DNA of 64,000 bases from Prorocentrum cordatum (GCA_963575745.1 CAUYUJ010001337.1:1-64000); one strand, 5' to 3'; shown: positions 9,685 through 20,640, counted from the first letter of the stretch. Numbers and translations: made by a program. Notes: generated by a model from the sequence alone, not told the origin.

Positions 9685-9995
9685 GCATGCAGCTGGTTTC
9701 GGCCCCACCGAGGGGCCCATTCCTCGATACATGGCCGCCTCTGGCGCCGGGAGGCGCCGGGAAAATCAGCTACGTGAGCTGATTCTCAAACCCCCCTTTC
9801 GCTATCCCCTCATTTCGCCCCGCCCGGGAGAGGTTGGGGGAGCAGCGGCGTCGGTACTTCGTTGACTCCCCGGTCACGAGGTCTGCTACGTGCAGCTGGC
9901 TCGGCCCCCGCCGCTGGCCCACGCCTCGATGCGCGGGCGCCAGGAGGCGCCAGGGAAACCAGCTGCGTGAGCTGGTTCTCTACCCTACGCTTTGC
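9685..9995 (+). repeat. Family I repeat, two copies in tandem
   Basis: Each copy runs from 'gcagctgg..cggcccc' to 'cagctgcgtgagctggttctc' and is about 110 bp. The copies begin near 9685 and 9890. A third is at 36366-36478. At both loci family I follows a family B element, so B and I may move or duplicate together. Confidence 0.65.
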
Positions 9996-10009
9996 TATCT
10001 TTCGGGGGC

Positions 10010-10205
10010 CCCCAAACGGTGTGGTGACCACACCGTGCGGTGAGTGGGTGGGGATTCGGGGTCACCGCACGGTTTGGGGACTCGCGTCTTTCTCCGAGGA
10101 TGTCTCGGGCGAAAGGGGCCTCCAGGGTCCCAAGACCGTGCGGTGACGGACCGTGCGGTGAGGTCTTCACCGCACGGTCTGTCACCGTACCGTTTCGGGA
10201 CTCCA
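10010..10205. repeat. ACCGTGCGGTGA motif cluster, family H, copy 1
   Basis: The motif ACCGTGCGGTGA or its complement occurs about six times in mixed orientation within 200 bp, so the region can form several alternative hairpins. A related copy lies at 46650-46850. Confidence 0.7.
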
Positions 10206-10377
10206 AAATCTTACCCTTTCGCCCCCCCCGAGGGTGGCAGAGTAAAGACATGCTGAGCTTTGCCAGTTCTTCCTGTCCACGTGTCCTGTCTTCGGTCTGT
10301 CTCCTCGGTGGCACGCCCTTGTTCGAAGCCACCCGTTTCTGATGTTTTTTCTGTGTGAGAAGTCGGGGGAAGGATAC

Positions 10378-10435
10378 GCGACACCACCACCACCACCACC
10401 ACCACCACCACCACCACCACCACCACCACCACCAG
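10378..10435. repeat. (CCA)n microsatellite
   Basis: About 18 clean CCA triplets. The reading frames through it are homopolymers. Confidence 0.95.
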
Positions 10436-10521
10436 AAGGGCCGCCTCCAGAGAAGATCGAAAATGAAAACGTGGCACAAGCACAAACGTTTGGAGCTCCG
10501 TTCAAAGTTCGAGAAATAGTG

Positions 10522-10678
10522 TTAGGTCGGGCATGTCCTCCTACAGGCGAATTTTGGAACAACCCTTAAGCACAATCAAAAGTCAAGAGAACTAGTCTGA
10601 CAATGATATGAGAATCGCCCCCAGACTATCTTTTTACTATTCTTGAATATTCCCCTGTGGAGGGGCACGTCCGACCTA
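10522..10678. mobile_element. TIR element, family J, copy 2
   Basis: Begins TTAGGTCGGGCATGTCCTCC and ends GGGGCACGTCCGACCTA, with 'cccccagactat' inside as in the other copies. No clear target-site duplication. 10690-11075 shows nothing recognised. Confidence 0.7.
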
Positions 10679-11077
10679 CATATCGTGTCTGCGCCGTTTG
10701 TTGCTCCTCTGCTCTCCGAGCAGAGGACAAAGAGCATCGCGAGCGAGAGGGGGGGCAGGGCCTCCAGAGGGGCCCCACGCTTGGCTCCTCCCGCCAGTGG
10801 TCCCTGGTGGTGCTGTTGCTTTCCCTTGCGATCCCGGGGGTTGTCCGGCAGCAAGTCCTCGGCACGAACGACATGGGTACGAAAAGAACGGGTACAAATG
10901 CCCAACCGCGGTTCCTGTTCATTTTAAGCAGGACTTGTTGTCGGTGTCGCCGCGGCTTGTGTACAGTTGAGACGGAAGGCCGCCTGCCCAACAGCGGCCG
11001 CTGTTGGTTTGGGACAACATTTGATATTTGACATTAAGATCTGTTTTTGTTTCGTACCCATTTCGGGCGTCCAAAAA

Positions 11078-11205
11078 TCACTGGAGCCTAGTATACCCTC
11101 GCAATTCTGGCTTTAGCGTCGACTAGCGGCGACTAGCGTCTGGGAGTGGATGAGATAGCGCCGATTTGGCGTCGGTTAACGTCGATTTCGTGTCGATAAG
11201 CGTCC
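11078..11205 (+). repeat. Family A element, left end only
   Basis: Starts TCACTGGAGCCTAGTATACC and continues with TAGCGTCGACTAGCGGCGA, matching 12194-12419, but the right terminal repeat is missing. A family N-like block (GGGGGTCGACGTCACGAAGA) follows at 11310-11455; otherwise 11210-11920 has no recognised gene. Confidence 0.55.
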
Positions 11206-11924
11206 CGTTCTCCCCGGGATGGACGAGAGCTGGAGCCAGCCAGGAGCGATCGCTGCCCCAGACCCCCTCGAGTCAGGAACAATTCACGACGGGAGGCGTT
11301 TCGCTATGTTCGGCCCCTGGGGGCCCCTACCTGGCCTCGGGACTGTCAAAAAACGACTCGGGATGAAAAACCTGTCCCGGAGAATGGATCAAGTTCTCTG
11401 GGGGTCGACGTCACGAAGAACTCATGGCGTCGGAGGTCTGGGGCCCCAGTTTACGCCCCAGCAGCACCAGGATAGGCGCGCTTCGCGCGTCGCGGCCTCC
11501 GCCGGAGAACTGCCCTTCTCCGAGATGTCCGCGCGAGAGTGCGAGGATGACCGTTGCAGTCGACTTCCCCACACCAATCCCCGAGCTCCGGCAGGAAAAC
11601 ATTGCCGCTCAGAAAAGGGAGAGACGTTCGGGGAGACACCGCTGGAGGCTATGCGGACGCACCCCATATCTTCGAGGATGGACGTCCCCCCTCGTACAGT
11701 CAACGCGCCTATGAAGGACGCGCGCCTTCATCCAGGGTACCCTTGTGTCTTTGCCTCTGCGGCCCGTCCTTTGCCGTTGTCAGGTCGCCCTGGCGTGAGC
11801 CGAGCCGGCTCGAGGCACGCAGGTGGGCGCCAAGGGCAGCCGTGGCGTGCCGGGGTGCTGCCGGGCGTGCCCCCCGGGCCCCGGGGTGCCCCCGGGGAGC
11901 GACACGAAAGAGGCGCCCACGACC

Positions 11925-12095
11925 TCCCAGCGGTGCAGTTCGCACGTGGGCTTCGCGCCCGTTTCGGCACAGCCTTCGCACGTTTCGTGGCCCCGTAAGG
12001 GGCTCCACCGAAGGTCTCAGCGGTGCAGTTCGCACGTGGGCTTCGCGTCCGTTTCGGCACACCCCTAACACGTTTCGTGGCCTCCAGGGCAGAGC
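11925..12095 (+). repeat. Two isolated units of the 90-bp ACGTTTCGTGG satellite
   Basis: Two units carry GCACGTGGGCTTCGCG and CACGTTTCGTGGCC and are about 85 bp apart. They are diverged relatives of the arrays at 34.67, 40.13 and 59.1 kb, without the flanking ends seen there. Confidence 0.7.
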
Positions 12096-12193
12096 ACTCC
12101 TCACGAGGCCCGGGGGGGCCCGGGGGATCCAAGATGAGGCGAAAAGCCGGGGGCACCTCGGGGCACCTCTAGCAACCCCGAGCGGCGGGGGGG

Positions 12194-12419
12194 TCGGCAG
12201 CAGATCACGGGAGCCTGGTGTACCCTCCTAGTTCCATCCGTAGCGTCGTCTAGCGGCGATAAGCGTCTCGGAGTCGGTGAGGTAGCGCCGATGTAGCGTC
12301 GGCTAGCGTCGATTAGCGTCGCTTTAGCGTCGATGAGCGTCGATTCAGCGTCGATTAGCGAGCGTCGATCCGCAAGAGCCGACAAGATGGTATGGGAGGC
12401 TCCCATGAGTTGCCGCCGA
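12194..12419 (+). mobile_element. TIR element, family A, best copy
   Basis: Left end TCGGCAGCAGATCACGGGAG; the complement of the right end reads TCGGCGGCAACTCATGGGAG. The similarity runs about 34 bp inward. The interior is a run of TAGCGTCGATTAGCGTCG phrases. No coding capacity. Other copies: 37508-37650 (reverse), 38100-38266, and a half at 11078. Confidence 0.8.
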
Positions 12420-12569
12420 GGGGGGCGGGGGGGCGCATCGCGCTGATGCCCGCCGCCCGTGGCGCAGCATGGCGGCCGCCGCGGCGAGCGCCAGCGCCGC
12501 CAGCGGCCGCGGCCTTGGCGGCAGCCCGCTCAGAGTTCGCCATGCAGCAAACGGGTCCAGAGGTCCAAG

Positions 12570-12673
12570 CTTTTTTATCCTCATCCTCCTACTGCTCCTC
12601 CTTCTCCTCGACCCCTTTGAGCTCCTTCTCCTCTTCCTCCTCCTCCTCCTTTTCCTCCTCCTTCTTCACCTCC
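12570..12673. repeat. TCC-rich microsatellite at the 5' edge of the LINE
   Basis: Imperfect (TCC)n tract ending where recognisable endonuclease sequence starts. The LINE copy is therefore 5'-truncated here, or its front was replaced by repeat expansion. Confidence 0.85.
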
Positions 12674-13540
12674 TCGATCGTCCTCGGCGACTGGAGCAAC
12701 CAGCCCGATGAATGGCGGAAGATCAAATGGTGGAAGAAAATCGGAGGTTCGCTCATTTTGCCCTCGAATGTGGACATTACGTGCAACCTTGGCAACGGTT
12801 GTCTCATCGACTACGGCATCGTGCGCTCCGACCTGCACGGCTCGGTCTAGCTGGAGGCGATGGCGGAGGTCCCATGGAAGACCCACGTCGGCATTATTCT
12901 GTTGGTTTGCGGGGGAAAAGGACAAGTGCTGGAATCGTGCCACCCAGATCCCTCGAGAGTTACCAACTGTCCCCCGCCCCAGAAACCGGGCAAACCCAGA
13001 CAGCAACCGCCAGCGAGCCCTCGATTCCCACGAGCAGAGATTGATCGCCATTTGCAAGAAGCCTACGACGAGCTCCACCGCAGCAGCGATGATGACGAGC
13101 TTGTGGCCACTACAGTCGGATTCAGCATTCCTCTCGACGTCCAGCTACACGCTCGAGGTTTACAATCAGAGATGGCCAACAGTGCCGAACCATTGCAGCA
13201 CGATGCCAATTCACTCCTTCAGCATGGACCGAGCGCAGCTGAGCACCCTCCTCATCCGGACCTTTGGCCGTATTTTGAAGTGAAACCATGTTCCAGAATA
13301 ACCATCTTCGACAATGAGGACGTCGACCCGATGGACGACCTGGATGATTACGTCTATCCCAACTGCTCAGGGTATCTCTCATCCGTTCCTCTCCATCGAG
13401 GACCAAACCAGGCAGCGCAGGCGCGGCCGTCTACGCCTACGACAGCGGCTGCTGGCGCTCCTGGAGTGACGATTGCGATGTCGGCGGCTCCCTCCGCACT
13501 GGTTGGCCCTCCGATCCGATTCAGAAGCTCAAAGTAATGT
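12674..13540 (+). pseudogene. LINE endonuclease (EEP) C-terminal part, interrupted
   Basis: One frame holds both sides of the break: GDWSNQPDEWRKIKWW and DYGIVRSDL before the TAG at 12848, then PWKTHVGI after it. The GDW and DYG(F/I)V signatures belong to the endonuclease that nicks target DNA in LINE insertion. The catalytic N-terminal half is missing. Beyond 13000 the frame stays open to 13537 without a domain I can name. Confidence 0.65.
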
Positions 13541-14795
13541 CGGACTTCCTTTTCGATCGGGATCGCCACGCCAAGCACCGGATAGCCAACGTCTACCAGG
13601 TTACCACGTGGATTTCAGCGGTAAAGAAGGCAACGGTTCAGCACCGCGGCTCTCCAGACGATACACAAGCGCCCCACTGTGAACGAGGACGGGGCAATCG
13701 CAGAGCCGATCGAGCGCCACCCAGCTTCTCGAGCGGCGGCATCTGGCGTCTACTCTCTTGGTCCGCTACCAGGTCATACGACGACGAGGCGCAGCATCCG
13801 ACGCAGAGGCGCTCAGTAAAACTATCGAGGGGCTTGTGTACGTCGCCCCAGACAACGAGCTGCAGAAACCCTTCCAGCAGCGCACCGACGGAGTCCTTAC
13901 ATCGTGGCTTGCAGCGAAATCACCATTGGGCCAGCGCAGCGACAGCGAGCTCCGTGGCCTCATCGAGATCTCCGAGTGGGTCTTGAACAGGGGAGTGGGC
14001 CAGGCGCTAGCGCACGGGCGTCGGGCTTTCAGCAAGGGGGCGCTCAAGATCAGGGCTGGTCCTAAACGGTGCCTTGGCGATTTCGTGGGCCGTTTTCGCT
14101 TCGACTTCGTTTTGTGGTAGAGGCGGGTTCGAGACAAAAGCGAGGGACAACGAACACAACACGAAAACAACAAACACCTTTTAGGTTCAGCCCTGCCCGG
14201 CGCATTGCATCGCCATGTCGAACCAGCTGCGCCAGTCCGCGACAAGCACTTCGACGGCGAGGGCATCGCCTACGCCACGCCGAGTCCGATCGTGGGAGAA
14301 GGCGTTGGCCAACCCTCGCGCGAGTCAGTCCGCTATCCTCGACGGCTTCCAGATGGTCATCCAGAAGGCCGCCGAGGGGGGTGTCGAGCCCATCCCATGA
14401 CACAGATAAACCAGGACCCGGAAACCCACGGAAGCGACACCCTGTCCTGCAAAGCCACGTTCTTCCAGCACCCGTGCATTTTTTGCGAGCTGCGCTGCAG
14501 GATTCGGGTTTGTGTCCAGGTTTAGGGGGCATCGCAGGGCTTTCAGGGTCAGTGTTCGGGTTTATTATGGAAATGCTGCAGTGCAGTATGTTGCTCGTGC
14601 CGCCGTCTAGAACATTGTTTGCGAGGGATGTTGGGCGCCCGGGTCTACCGGGCCCGCGGCGCCTGGACCCGTCGCCGTCGACCCGAACGCAAAGAGATCG
14701 AAAGGGGATCGACGCCGTGGGGCCGATCGAGGTCCAACGTCTCCCTGCCCCAGCGCGCGGTGAGTTGGCGGTGCTCCACGGCCCGATCGAACGCG
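13541..14795 (+). pseudogene. LINE linker region, frame-shifted
   Basis: Between endonuclease and RT the likely coding thread changes frame repeatedly (13537-13680, 13758-14120, 14205-14400). LINEs of this group carry a poorly conserved linker here, so only position supports the assignment. The phrase ALHRHVEPAAP near 14199 resembles the segment that precedes the RT fingers. Confidence 0.4.
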
Positions 14796-15660
14796 ATGAA
14801 ACGCGGCCGCCCCAGGTATTCGCTGTCCTGGGCGCCGTCGCCCCGAAGCCCAAGGGCGGGGGCGGCGTCCTCGGCCAGCTCTCGTTCCCCAGGAAGTTCT
14901 GGCCCAAGATGAGAGACCCGATGTCAGAGGGATGGAGCGAGGTTCTGTCCGACATCTGGGGCGCTGCTTACGGGGGTCGCCCTCGCTTCAAGCAGCGCTG
15001 GCCCATTGTTGCACGGGCGAGTGCTGCAACGTTCTGGCGGTGGCCAGCGGCGCCGAATTGCTCGACTTGCGTAGGTTCTACGACGCCATCGCTATCCCCC
15101 CCGTGTGCAAAGCTGGCCTCGAGCAGGGCCCCCCTGCCATCGCCCTGGCCCCGGGGCCCCGGGTGTTCGTGGCGCCGAGGCGCCTTCGCGAGAGGTGCTG
15201 GGTCTCTTGGCCCCTACTGGGTCTTTGGTCGCGGTCTCGCCCAGTGGGGCAAGTTGGCGAAGGTCACGATGGGGCCTCCCTTTCGCGCTGGCCATCTTCG
15301 CTTTCAGTTCGACATCGTGATTAAGACGTTCATCTATGACGCGGTCATCCGCGCTGAGGGCACTGATCGAGGCTGGAGGCTGCGTCGGCCAGATGATGCA
15401 GCGCGACGCGGGGCCCGCGATCCCCGAGAAGGCGGGCTTCGCCTCGACCTCCATCGCGATGTCGCAGGAGATGGTCCTGGGTTTGGAGAAGCAGGGCGCC
15501 CCCGCGCGCGCGGTTCCGACTGCCGCCGACCCAGGCTGCGACGCGGCCGTAGGGCGCGCCCGCGCGCGAGCGAAAGCTCGCGATCGAATCGGGGAGGCCG
15601 CCGTGGGGGCCATGGCCGCCAGGGGCCGACGGATCACGAGCTCCATCGCGTCGCTCTGAG
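14796..15660 (+). pseudogene. LINE reverse transcriptase domain, catalytically broken
   Basis: Fingers: VFAVLGAVAPKPKGGG and FPRKFWPKMRDP in one frame (14816-14920). Palm motif A: LLDLRRFYDAIAIPP in a second frame, with the metal-binding Asp at 15064-15066. The YxDD equivalent reads F-I-Y-D (15329-15340), so the first Asp of the pair is Tyr. Thumb/connection: AGGCVGQMMQRDAG and onward to the stop at 15657-15659 in a third frame. Three frames plus a lost catalytic Asp mean the domain cannot work as it stands. Confidence 0.75.
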
Positions 15661-15731
15661 GGTCTGCGGCGCACGGGCAGCCTGCCGCGAGCGCCGCGCG
15701 CGCGCGGGCTCCGGCTGACGCGGGCCCCAGC

Positions 15732-16700
15732 GTGCGAGATGCCAGCTTGCCGACGAGCAGGGCGTTGCCCCGGGCGTTGCCTCGCCGCCGCCCTCGGGGC
15801 TTCGCTCCGGGGCGGCGATCGCACCAAGGCCGCCCGCGCGCGGCAAAGGGCGCCCTGGTTCGCGCCACGGCGGAAAAGCCCCGAGCTCCACCCGCGCATC
15901 CTGCGCCGAAGCTCAGGCGCGCTGGGCAGAGGAAGTGGCGCATCGTCGAGGGGGCCGTCAGCTCCGCGATCGCCGCGCTGCTCGACCTTGGCTGGGATCT
16001 AGCATCTGCCGCGCAGCGGGGCGCCGACAGCCTGCGTTCGTGGCTCATCCCGTCGGCCAGTGACGACATGTTCACAGAGGTGATTAGCGGCTACTCGGCG
16101 ATCTTGGAAGATGCCATTTGCTCGATCGACCAGAAGCTCTGGAGCAGGGGCTCTAAGCACGAGGCGGCTGCGGACTTGCGGCGCGGCGGAAACCTCCTCC
16201 GCGTCGGCCGCGAGATCGACGGCTACAGCAGGACCGACAAGCATAGCCAGGTCGGCCTCGACGCCGCAGTCACCACCATCTGGCAGCGACCGCGAACTCG
16301 CCTTCTAGTTGCCGGCCCCGAGGCGTCGCCCACGCGCGCTGGGCGCGGCCGAACAGTAGAAAGTTGCGTCGCGGAGCGCAGTGCTGTTCAAAGATCTGTT
16401 GCCACCAGGATTACGGCCACGGCTCGCCTGACGGGGCAGGCGCGCGTCAACCATGAGGCGAGCCCGTCTCTGTGGCTCAGGGGCGCCCCAAGCCGGGCCG
16501 ACGCCGGCCCCGTTTTCGACGGGGAAATGCAGCCTGCTACGTATTCCCGCGGCTGCTACGCCTCCGCGCCCCGCGACGCCGGGGGGTGCGCCTGCGTCTT
16601 CGGGGGCGGATCGGAGGATGAGTTCCTGGGCGGCTCTCGGCGCCGCCGGGTCGGCGCAGCGATTGTGATTCTCGATGGGCGAGGCCCAGGCGGTCCCCCG
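15732..16700 (+). pseudogene. LINE RT-to-RNase H connector
   Basis: One open frame with LDLGWDLASAAQRG (about 15985) and DQKLWSRGSKHEAA (about 16129). This is the helical segment between thumb and RNase H in these elements, by position and by its W/L/A pattern. It runs into the first RNase H strand, VGAAIVILDG near 16650. Confidence 0.55.
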
Positions 16701-17192
16701 CTCTGAACTCACCGCGTTCGCTGAGGCCCTCGCGGGGGCAACTTATGCGTATATTTTATATGATGACCACATCCGCATCCATGAGGTCTGGCCCCAAGGC
16801 GCGCGCGCGCGGGTCGGTTGCGGAGGATCTCCAGAGCCGCCGAGGGGAGAGGCGCGGAGATAATTGTGGAGTGGGCGGGCCCGTCTCACGCTTCGGCCAA
16901 GGACCTCGACTGCGCCGGCGAGCGCGAAGTTTTCCGCGCCATCGGCAAGGAGTGCGCCGGCGTTCTCGCTGGCAGCGCGGCCCGTGCCATTCGTGGCGGC
17001 TTCGCAATCGGGTTTGTTCCCGAAGCGGTGCAGATCCGCAGGCGGGCTCGGAGAGATCTAGGGGAGTCAGTCCAAGCCGATCCGTGGACCGCGCCTCGGC
17101 ACGGGCGCCCCGAGGCCCCTCCCGCCCCCGCGCTGGCTCGTGCGCTGAAGTCGTTTGCCCATGAGCGGTGGAAGACCGGGCCACAGTTGTAG
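16640..17192 (+). pseudogene. LINE RNase H domain, frame-shifted
   Basis: VGAAIVILDG (frame 1), AVPRSELTAFAEAL with the conserved Glu at 16705-16707 and YDDHIRIHEV (frame 2), then DLDCAGEREV..IGKECAGVLAGSAARAI (frame 3) to a TAG at 17190. The order fits RNase H of LINEs, which removes RNA from the cDNA hybrid. Two frame changes break it. The next 1 kb (17193-18180) has a TCC tract at 17640-17700 and no recognised domain. Confidence 0.7.
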
Positions 17193-18180
17193 AGTTTGGT
17201 TTGATCTCGATCCGAGGCGACAGACGCCATGAGAGCTGATGCCTTTTGTCGTTGCCAGGCTCGGCCTTTCGGCGACAAGGTGATCCCCTTTCCCAGGGCC
17301 CCAGGACATGGGAGGTCAGAGCCTCCGCCCCGGTCGCCGTCTTAGTTGCTGGGGGCATTATGGCCTCGCGTCCTGCATTGTGCGTAGCAGGACTGATGCT
17401 TTGGACCTTGGGTGGTTGGATGGCGAGTGCTTCCCCGCCCAATGAGGGGCCCACAAACTTCAGCGTATCTCAGGGGGGACGGTACCCCCACCCTCGGGGA
17501 CCACCCAAGCACGCTCGCGATGCCGAGCTCTCCCGCCTCGAACAGCCGTTGCCAGAGCCGCAGCAGGACCGCCGCGGGGAGGGAGGGGCATCTTCGCGCA
17601 GTCGATTCGTTTGATTGGTTTTCTTCTCGACTTCTGTTGTCGTTCCTCCTCCTCCCCCTCCTCCTCCACCTCCTCCCCCTCCTCTTCGTGGGCCCACTTG
17701 GCACAGTCGCCTGCTTGGCCGGGAGCTTCCCGCGCCCGCGCGCGGGGTGGGATGGTCATCGCGGGTCGGCTGGCGTGGTTGTGGCGGCCGGCGCAGCAGG
17801 GGTGGGTGTGCATATCTCCGTTGGCGGGGCGGCGATGCAGGGGAGGTGCAAAATCAAGCTGGTTGTCGAGGAGGCCCAGCCGCCCTCTCCCTTTACACGC
17901 ACTGCGGCCATGGTCGTGCTTGATTTTATCGGCCAGCCCGTACACTTTCACAAGGCTGTCGACCGAGGCCATCGCCGCAGCGATGGTCATCGTGGGGTTG
18001 GGCAGTGGTTCTCCCCGTGGCATGCGCAGGGTCTGCCTTTTGACGCGGATAACGACGGTGGCGATGATCGCGGCGTTGGCGGTGGAGGCACGCACGGCTC
18101 TCGACGCGATCGCGACGATAACGGCGAGGCACAGGGCCCATGTCTTGGTCCGCGGCGCGGAGGCTGGGGCCCCAAGATGA

Positions 18181-19260
18181 TTGACCCGTGGCGGTCTGGC
18201 TGCAGGGGCCCATGGTTCACGGCGGGCCCACCACCCAGGGCACCCGGGCATCGGCACGCTGCTCTGCCTCTACCGGCTGCTCCCCCGTGTGCCCTTTCAG
18301 CGCGGTGGCAAGTATTTCTTGTCCCTCTGGTGGCCATGTGGACATTATTCTCTTCAAGAGCTTCATAGCTGCACTCCTATATCTGGGCCCCGTGGTGGTG
18401 GTGGTGGCGTTCCTGATTGTCGCGATGGGCTTGATGACCAACAGGTGGAACATGGCGCAGCGCAGGTGCCACAACGTGGCTCTGTTGGCGAACTGTATCA
18501 CAGTCCAAATCTTGGTGGAGATAGCAATCCAGGTCGTGAGGGTTATCTCCCTGAGCCTCTTCGTGGCGCGAGGCCGTACGAATTCACGGCCGCTTTGTGC
18601 AAAGTTGAACATGAAGAGATTATGGCCAATCGTGGGTCTATGGTCGTTCCATGTTTGCAGTGGTTCATTGGTGAGCTTGGTCCTGCCCCTCCCGGTTCAG
18701 ATAGTTTCGTCGAGCAGCCATTTGGACATCTTCTGGATTTAGTGTTTCAGGCGATATGTTATTATTTCTATGGTTTTGTGGTGGCTCACCGTCGGGCAGG
18801 TCATGCGGCTGAGGTCCATGCTGTGTTGAAGCAGTTCTGTTGCGATGTAAATTCGTTATTTATTGCCCCCCCACGTGCTGGCGATGCTCACAATATTTTG
18901 GTTCCTGCTGCTGTGCGTCGAGATGGAGATGTTGCTTCGCAGTCTGGCGATGCGGATCCTCCTCGTTTGGTGCGGGAGATCCTCTTCAAGAACAGGTGTT
19001 TGAACTACGAGGACTATGATGTGACTACGTTACGGAAAGTTTGTCAAGACCACGATTTGCCTCTCGATTTGTTCGTTGACCGCTACGCCACGTTCTTTGA
19101 TGGCCCTTGGATCCGGCGTGATGGAATGACATCCGGAGTTCGCACAGCCAAAGTTATATGCTTGAAGGTGTATTCCGATGGGTATGCGGAGTCTGACCCG
19201 AAGTTACCCCGCCAGCGCGCCAACCCCCTTGGCGCCGCAGTGAGACGGCATGTTGGTTGA
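18181..19260 (+). CDS. Unassigned open frame, possibly coding at its 3' end
   Basis: The frame stays open for 359 codons. Its last 220 codons (about 18600-19257) are not low-complexity and use third-position T more than neighbouring sequence; they include QWFIGELGPAPPG, VREILFKNRCLNYEDYD and DLFVDRYATFFDGPW. A second frame over 18188-18742 encodes hydrophobic stretches (YLGPVVVVVAFLIVAMG) that could be membrane segments, so the true frame of the first half is uncertain. No family was recognised. It begins 1 kb after the LINE RNase H end and might be the remains of another element or an exon of a host gene. Confidence 0.35.
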   Translation: MTRGGLAAGAHGSRRAHHPGHPGIGTLLCLYRLLPRVPFQRGGKYFLSLWWPCGHYSLQELHSCTPISGPRGGGGGVPDCRDGLDDQQVEHGAAQVPQRGSVGELYHSPNLGGDSNPGREGYLPEPLRGARPYEFTAALCKVEHEEIMANRGSMVVPCLQWFIGELGPAPPGSDSFVEQPFGHLLDLVFQAICYYFYGFVVAHRRAGHAAEVHAVLKQFCCDVNSLFIAPPRAGDAHNILVPAAVRRDGDVASQSGDADPPRLVREILFKNRCLNYEDYDVTTLRKVCQDHDLPLDLFVDRYATFFDGPWIRRDGMTSGVRTAKVICLKVYSDGYAESDPKLPRQRANPLGAAVRRHVG

Positions 19261-19709
19261 GATAATGATCACGAAAGCGGATTCAGCTGGAGTATGAACG
19301 TGGTCTTGGATGTGAGATTTTCGTTGGTATGTGGTCCTCGGTCTTGAGGTGGTCGCCGGTCTGTTGTGGAGGGTCCGGGCATGCTTGTATGTGATAGCTG
19401 CTATGGGGTCATCGTCTCCGTGAGTTCCCCTGGCCTGTTCATCGTGCACCACGTCTCCTTCTATTGGGTGGAGTCTGGGCCTCGAACTCGTTCTTCTCGT
19501 GTCATTCTGGCTCTTTTTCGTCTTGTTTGTTCGTTCCGTCGCTTCCCCTGTCGTGTGCTGTCCTCCCGCGTTGTCGTCTCTGCGTTTTGGGGCTGTCGTT
19601 GCTTTCCCCTCGGCCTCGCTTTCATCCTCTTCTCCCTCATTCCTTCGTCGTCCTGCGCTCTCGGTCGGAAGGAGCCAAAATGACTCGGTGCCAGCCGGGG
19701 TAGGTAGGA

Positions 19710-19765
19710 AAAACTCCCCCTCCTCCTCCTCCTCCTCCTCCTCCTCCTCCTCCTCCTCCTCTTCC

Positions 19766-19820
<55 letters not shown>

Positions 19821-19905
19821 CATCCTCTCTTCCTCCTCCTCCTCCTCCTCCTCCTCTTCCTCCTCTCTCCTCCTCCTCCCGCCCTTTCCTGCCCTTCCCT
19901 CCCCC
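19710..19905. repeat. TCC and TCA microsatellite
   Basis: (TCC)n at 19710-19765, (TCA)n at 19766-19820, then (TCC)n again. 19261-19709 is T-rich sequence with no recognised gene. Confidence 0.95.
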
Positions 19906-19914
19906 CCCTGGAAC

Positions 19915-20135
19915 ACGGTAGGTCAATGCGGCGTTGGCGCTCCGGCGACGCCTGCGAAGGGGTTCAAGGTTGAATTCTGCGACGCGGAAGCACCGCTTGA
20001 CACGGTGACGCCACTGGACCTGACTGAATTCAACCATGAAGCGTGGAACGATCGGTGCCGCGATCGATTAAAACTTGAACGATCGCTGCGGTGTCAAAAC
20101 CTATGCGCGTGCCGACGCCGCGCGAATCTACCGTA
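19915..20135. mobile_element. TIR element, family B, copy 2 (diverged)
   Basis: Starts ACGGTAGGTCAATGCGG and ends ATCTACCGTAGG. Inside, GGTTCAAGGTTGAATTC and CTTGAACGATCGCTGCGG match the other B copies. Longer and more diverged than they are. Confidence 0.6.
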
Positions 20136-20137
20136 GG

Positions 20138-20320
20138 TGGGTTCGTATGATCGTGCCGCATCGCCGATGTTGACCCCGATTTTCTCCACGCTGACGGCGC
20201 CGATGCATCGCCGACGTCGCCAATGTATTGCCGATTCGTCGCCGGGGCATTGGCGATGCATTGGTGATGCGGCGCGATCCTCCGACCCCATCTGCGCGGA
20301 CCTCATTTGGGAGGCCTCCA
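20138..20320. repeat. GCCGATGCATCGCC repeat, family M, copy 1
   Basis: CGCCGATG/CGCCAATG phrases in both orientations, ending GCGCGATCCTCCGACCCCAT. The complement of this end occurs at 37715-37740 with the same internal phrases, so the two are inverted copies of one family. 20321-20460 has no recognised gene. Confidence 0.6.
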
Positions 20321-20462
20321 CGGGGGGAATGGGCCCGATGGGTGGAGTATTTCTGTAGCTCTCGGGCCCCCATGGCCCCCCGCGGGCCTCGGGACCGCCA
20401 AAAGATTACCCAGAGGGAACAGTTGGTTCCAAGGGGGGGGCAAGCCAAGGTCCAGGACCAAA

Positions 20463-20524
20463 GGGGGAGTGTGCGTGCCTGCCTGCCTGCCTGCCTGCCT
20501 GCCTGCGTGCGCGCGTGCGTGCGC

Positions 20525-20555
<31 letters not shown>

Positions 20556-20640
20556 TGTGTCTGTGTGTGTGTGTTTGTGTGTGTGTTTGTTTGTGTGTGT
20601 GTGTGCGTGGGTGTGATTGTGTGTAAGTGTGCGGATATCA
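20463..20640. repeat. (TGCC)n then (GT)n microsatellite
   Basis: Five TGCC units, GCGTGC variants, then interrupted (GT)n to 20635. 20641-21480 is unique-looking, with no recognised gene. Confidence 0.95.

Larger units (their letters stand above)
12674..17192 (+). mobile_element. Decayed non-LTR retrotransposon (LINE): endonuclease, RT, RNase H
   Basis: Three enzymatic parts follow in the order usual for dinoflagellate LINEs. The endonuclease/exonuclease/phosphatase end begins IVLGDWSNQPDEW (12677) and has CLIDYGIVRSDL (12800). A TAG at 12848-12850 interrupts it before VPWKTHVGIILLV. The reverse transcriptase has PKPKGGG fingers (about 14843), LLDLRRFYDAI motif A (15058) in another frame, and FIYD (15329-15340) where a YxDD box is expected. 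RNase H shows VGAAIVILDG, AVPRSELTAF (16690) and VEWAGPSHASAKDL. At least four frame changes separate these parts. A non-autonomous relic, identified by motif recognition. Confidence 0.8.

Noticed and set aside
19204-20037. Minus-strand 277-codon frame
   Set aside because: It depends on the TCC/TCA array (poly-Asp/Glu) and shows no domain outside it.
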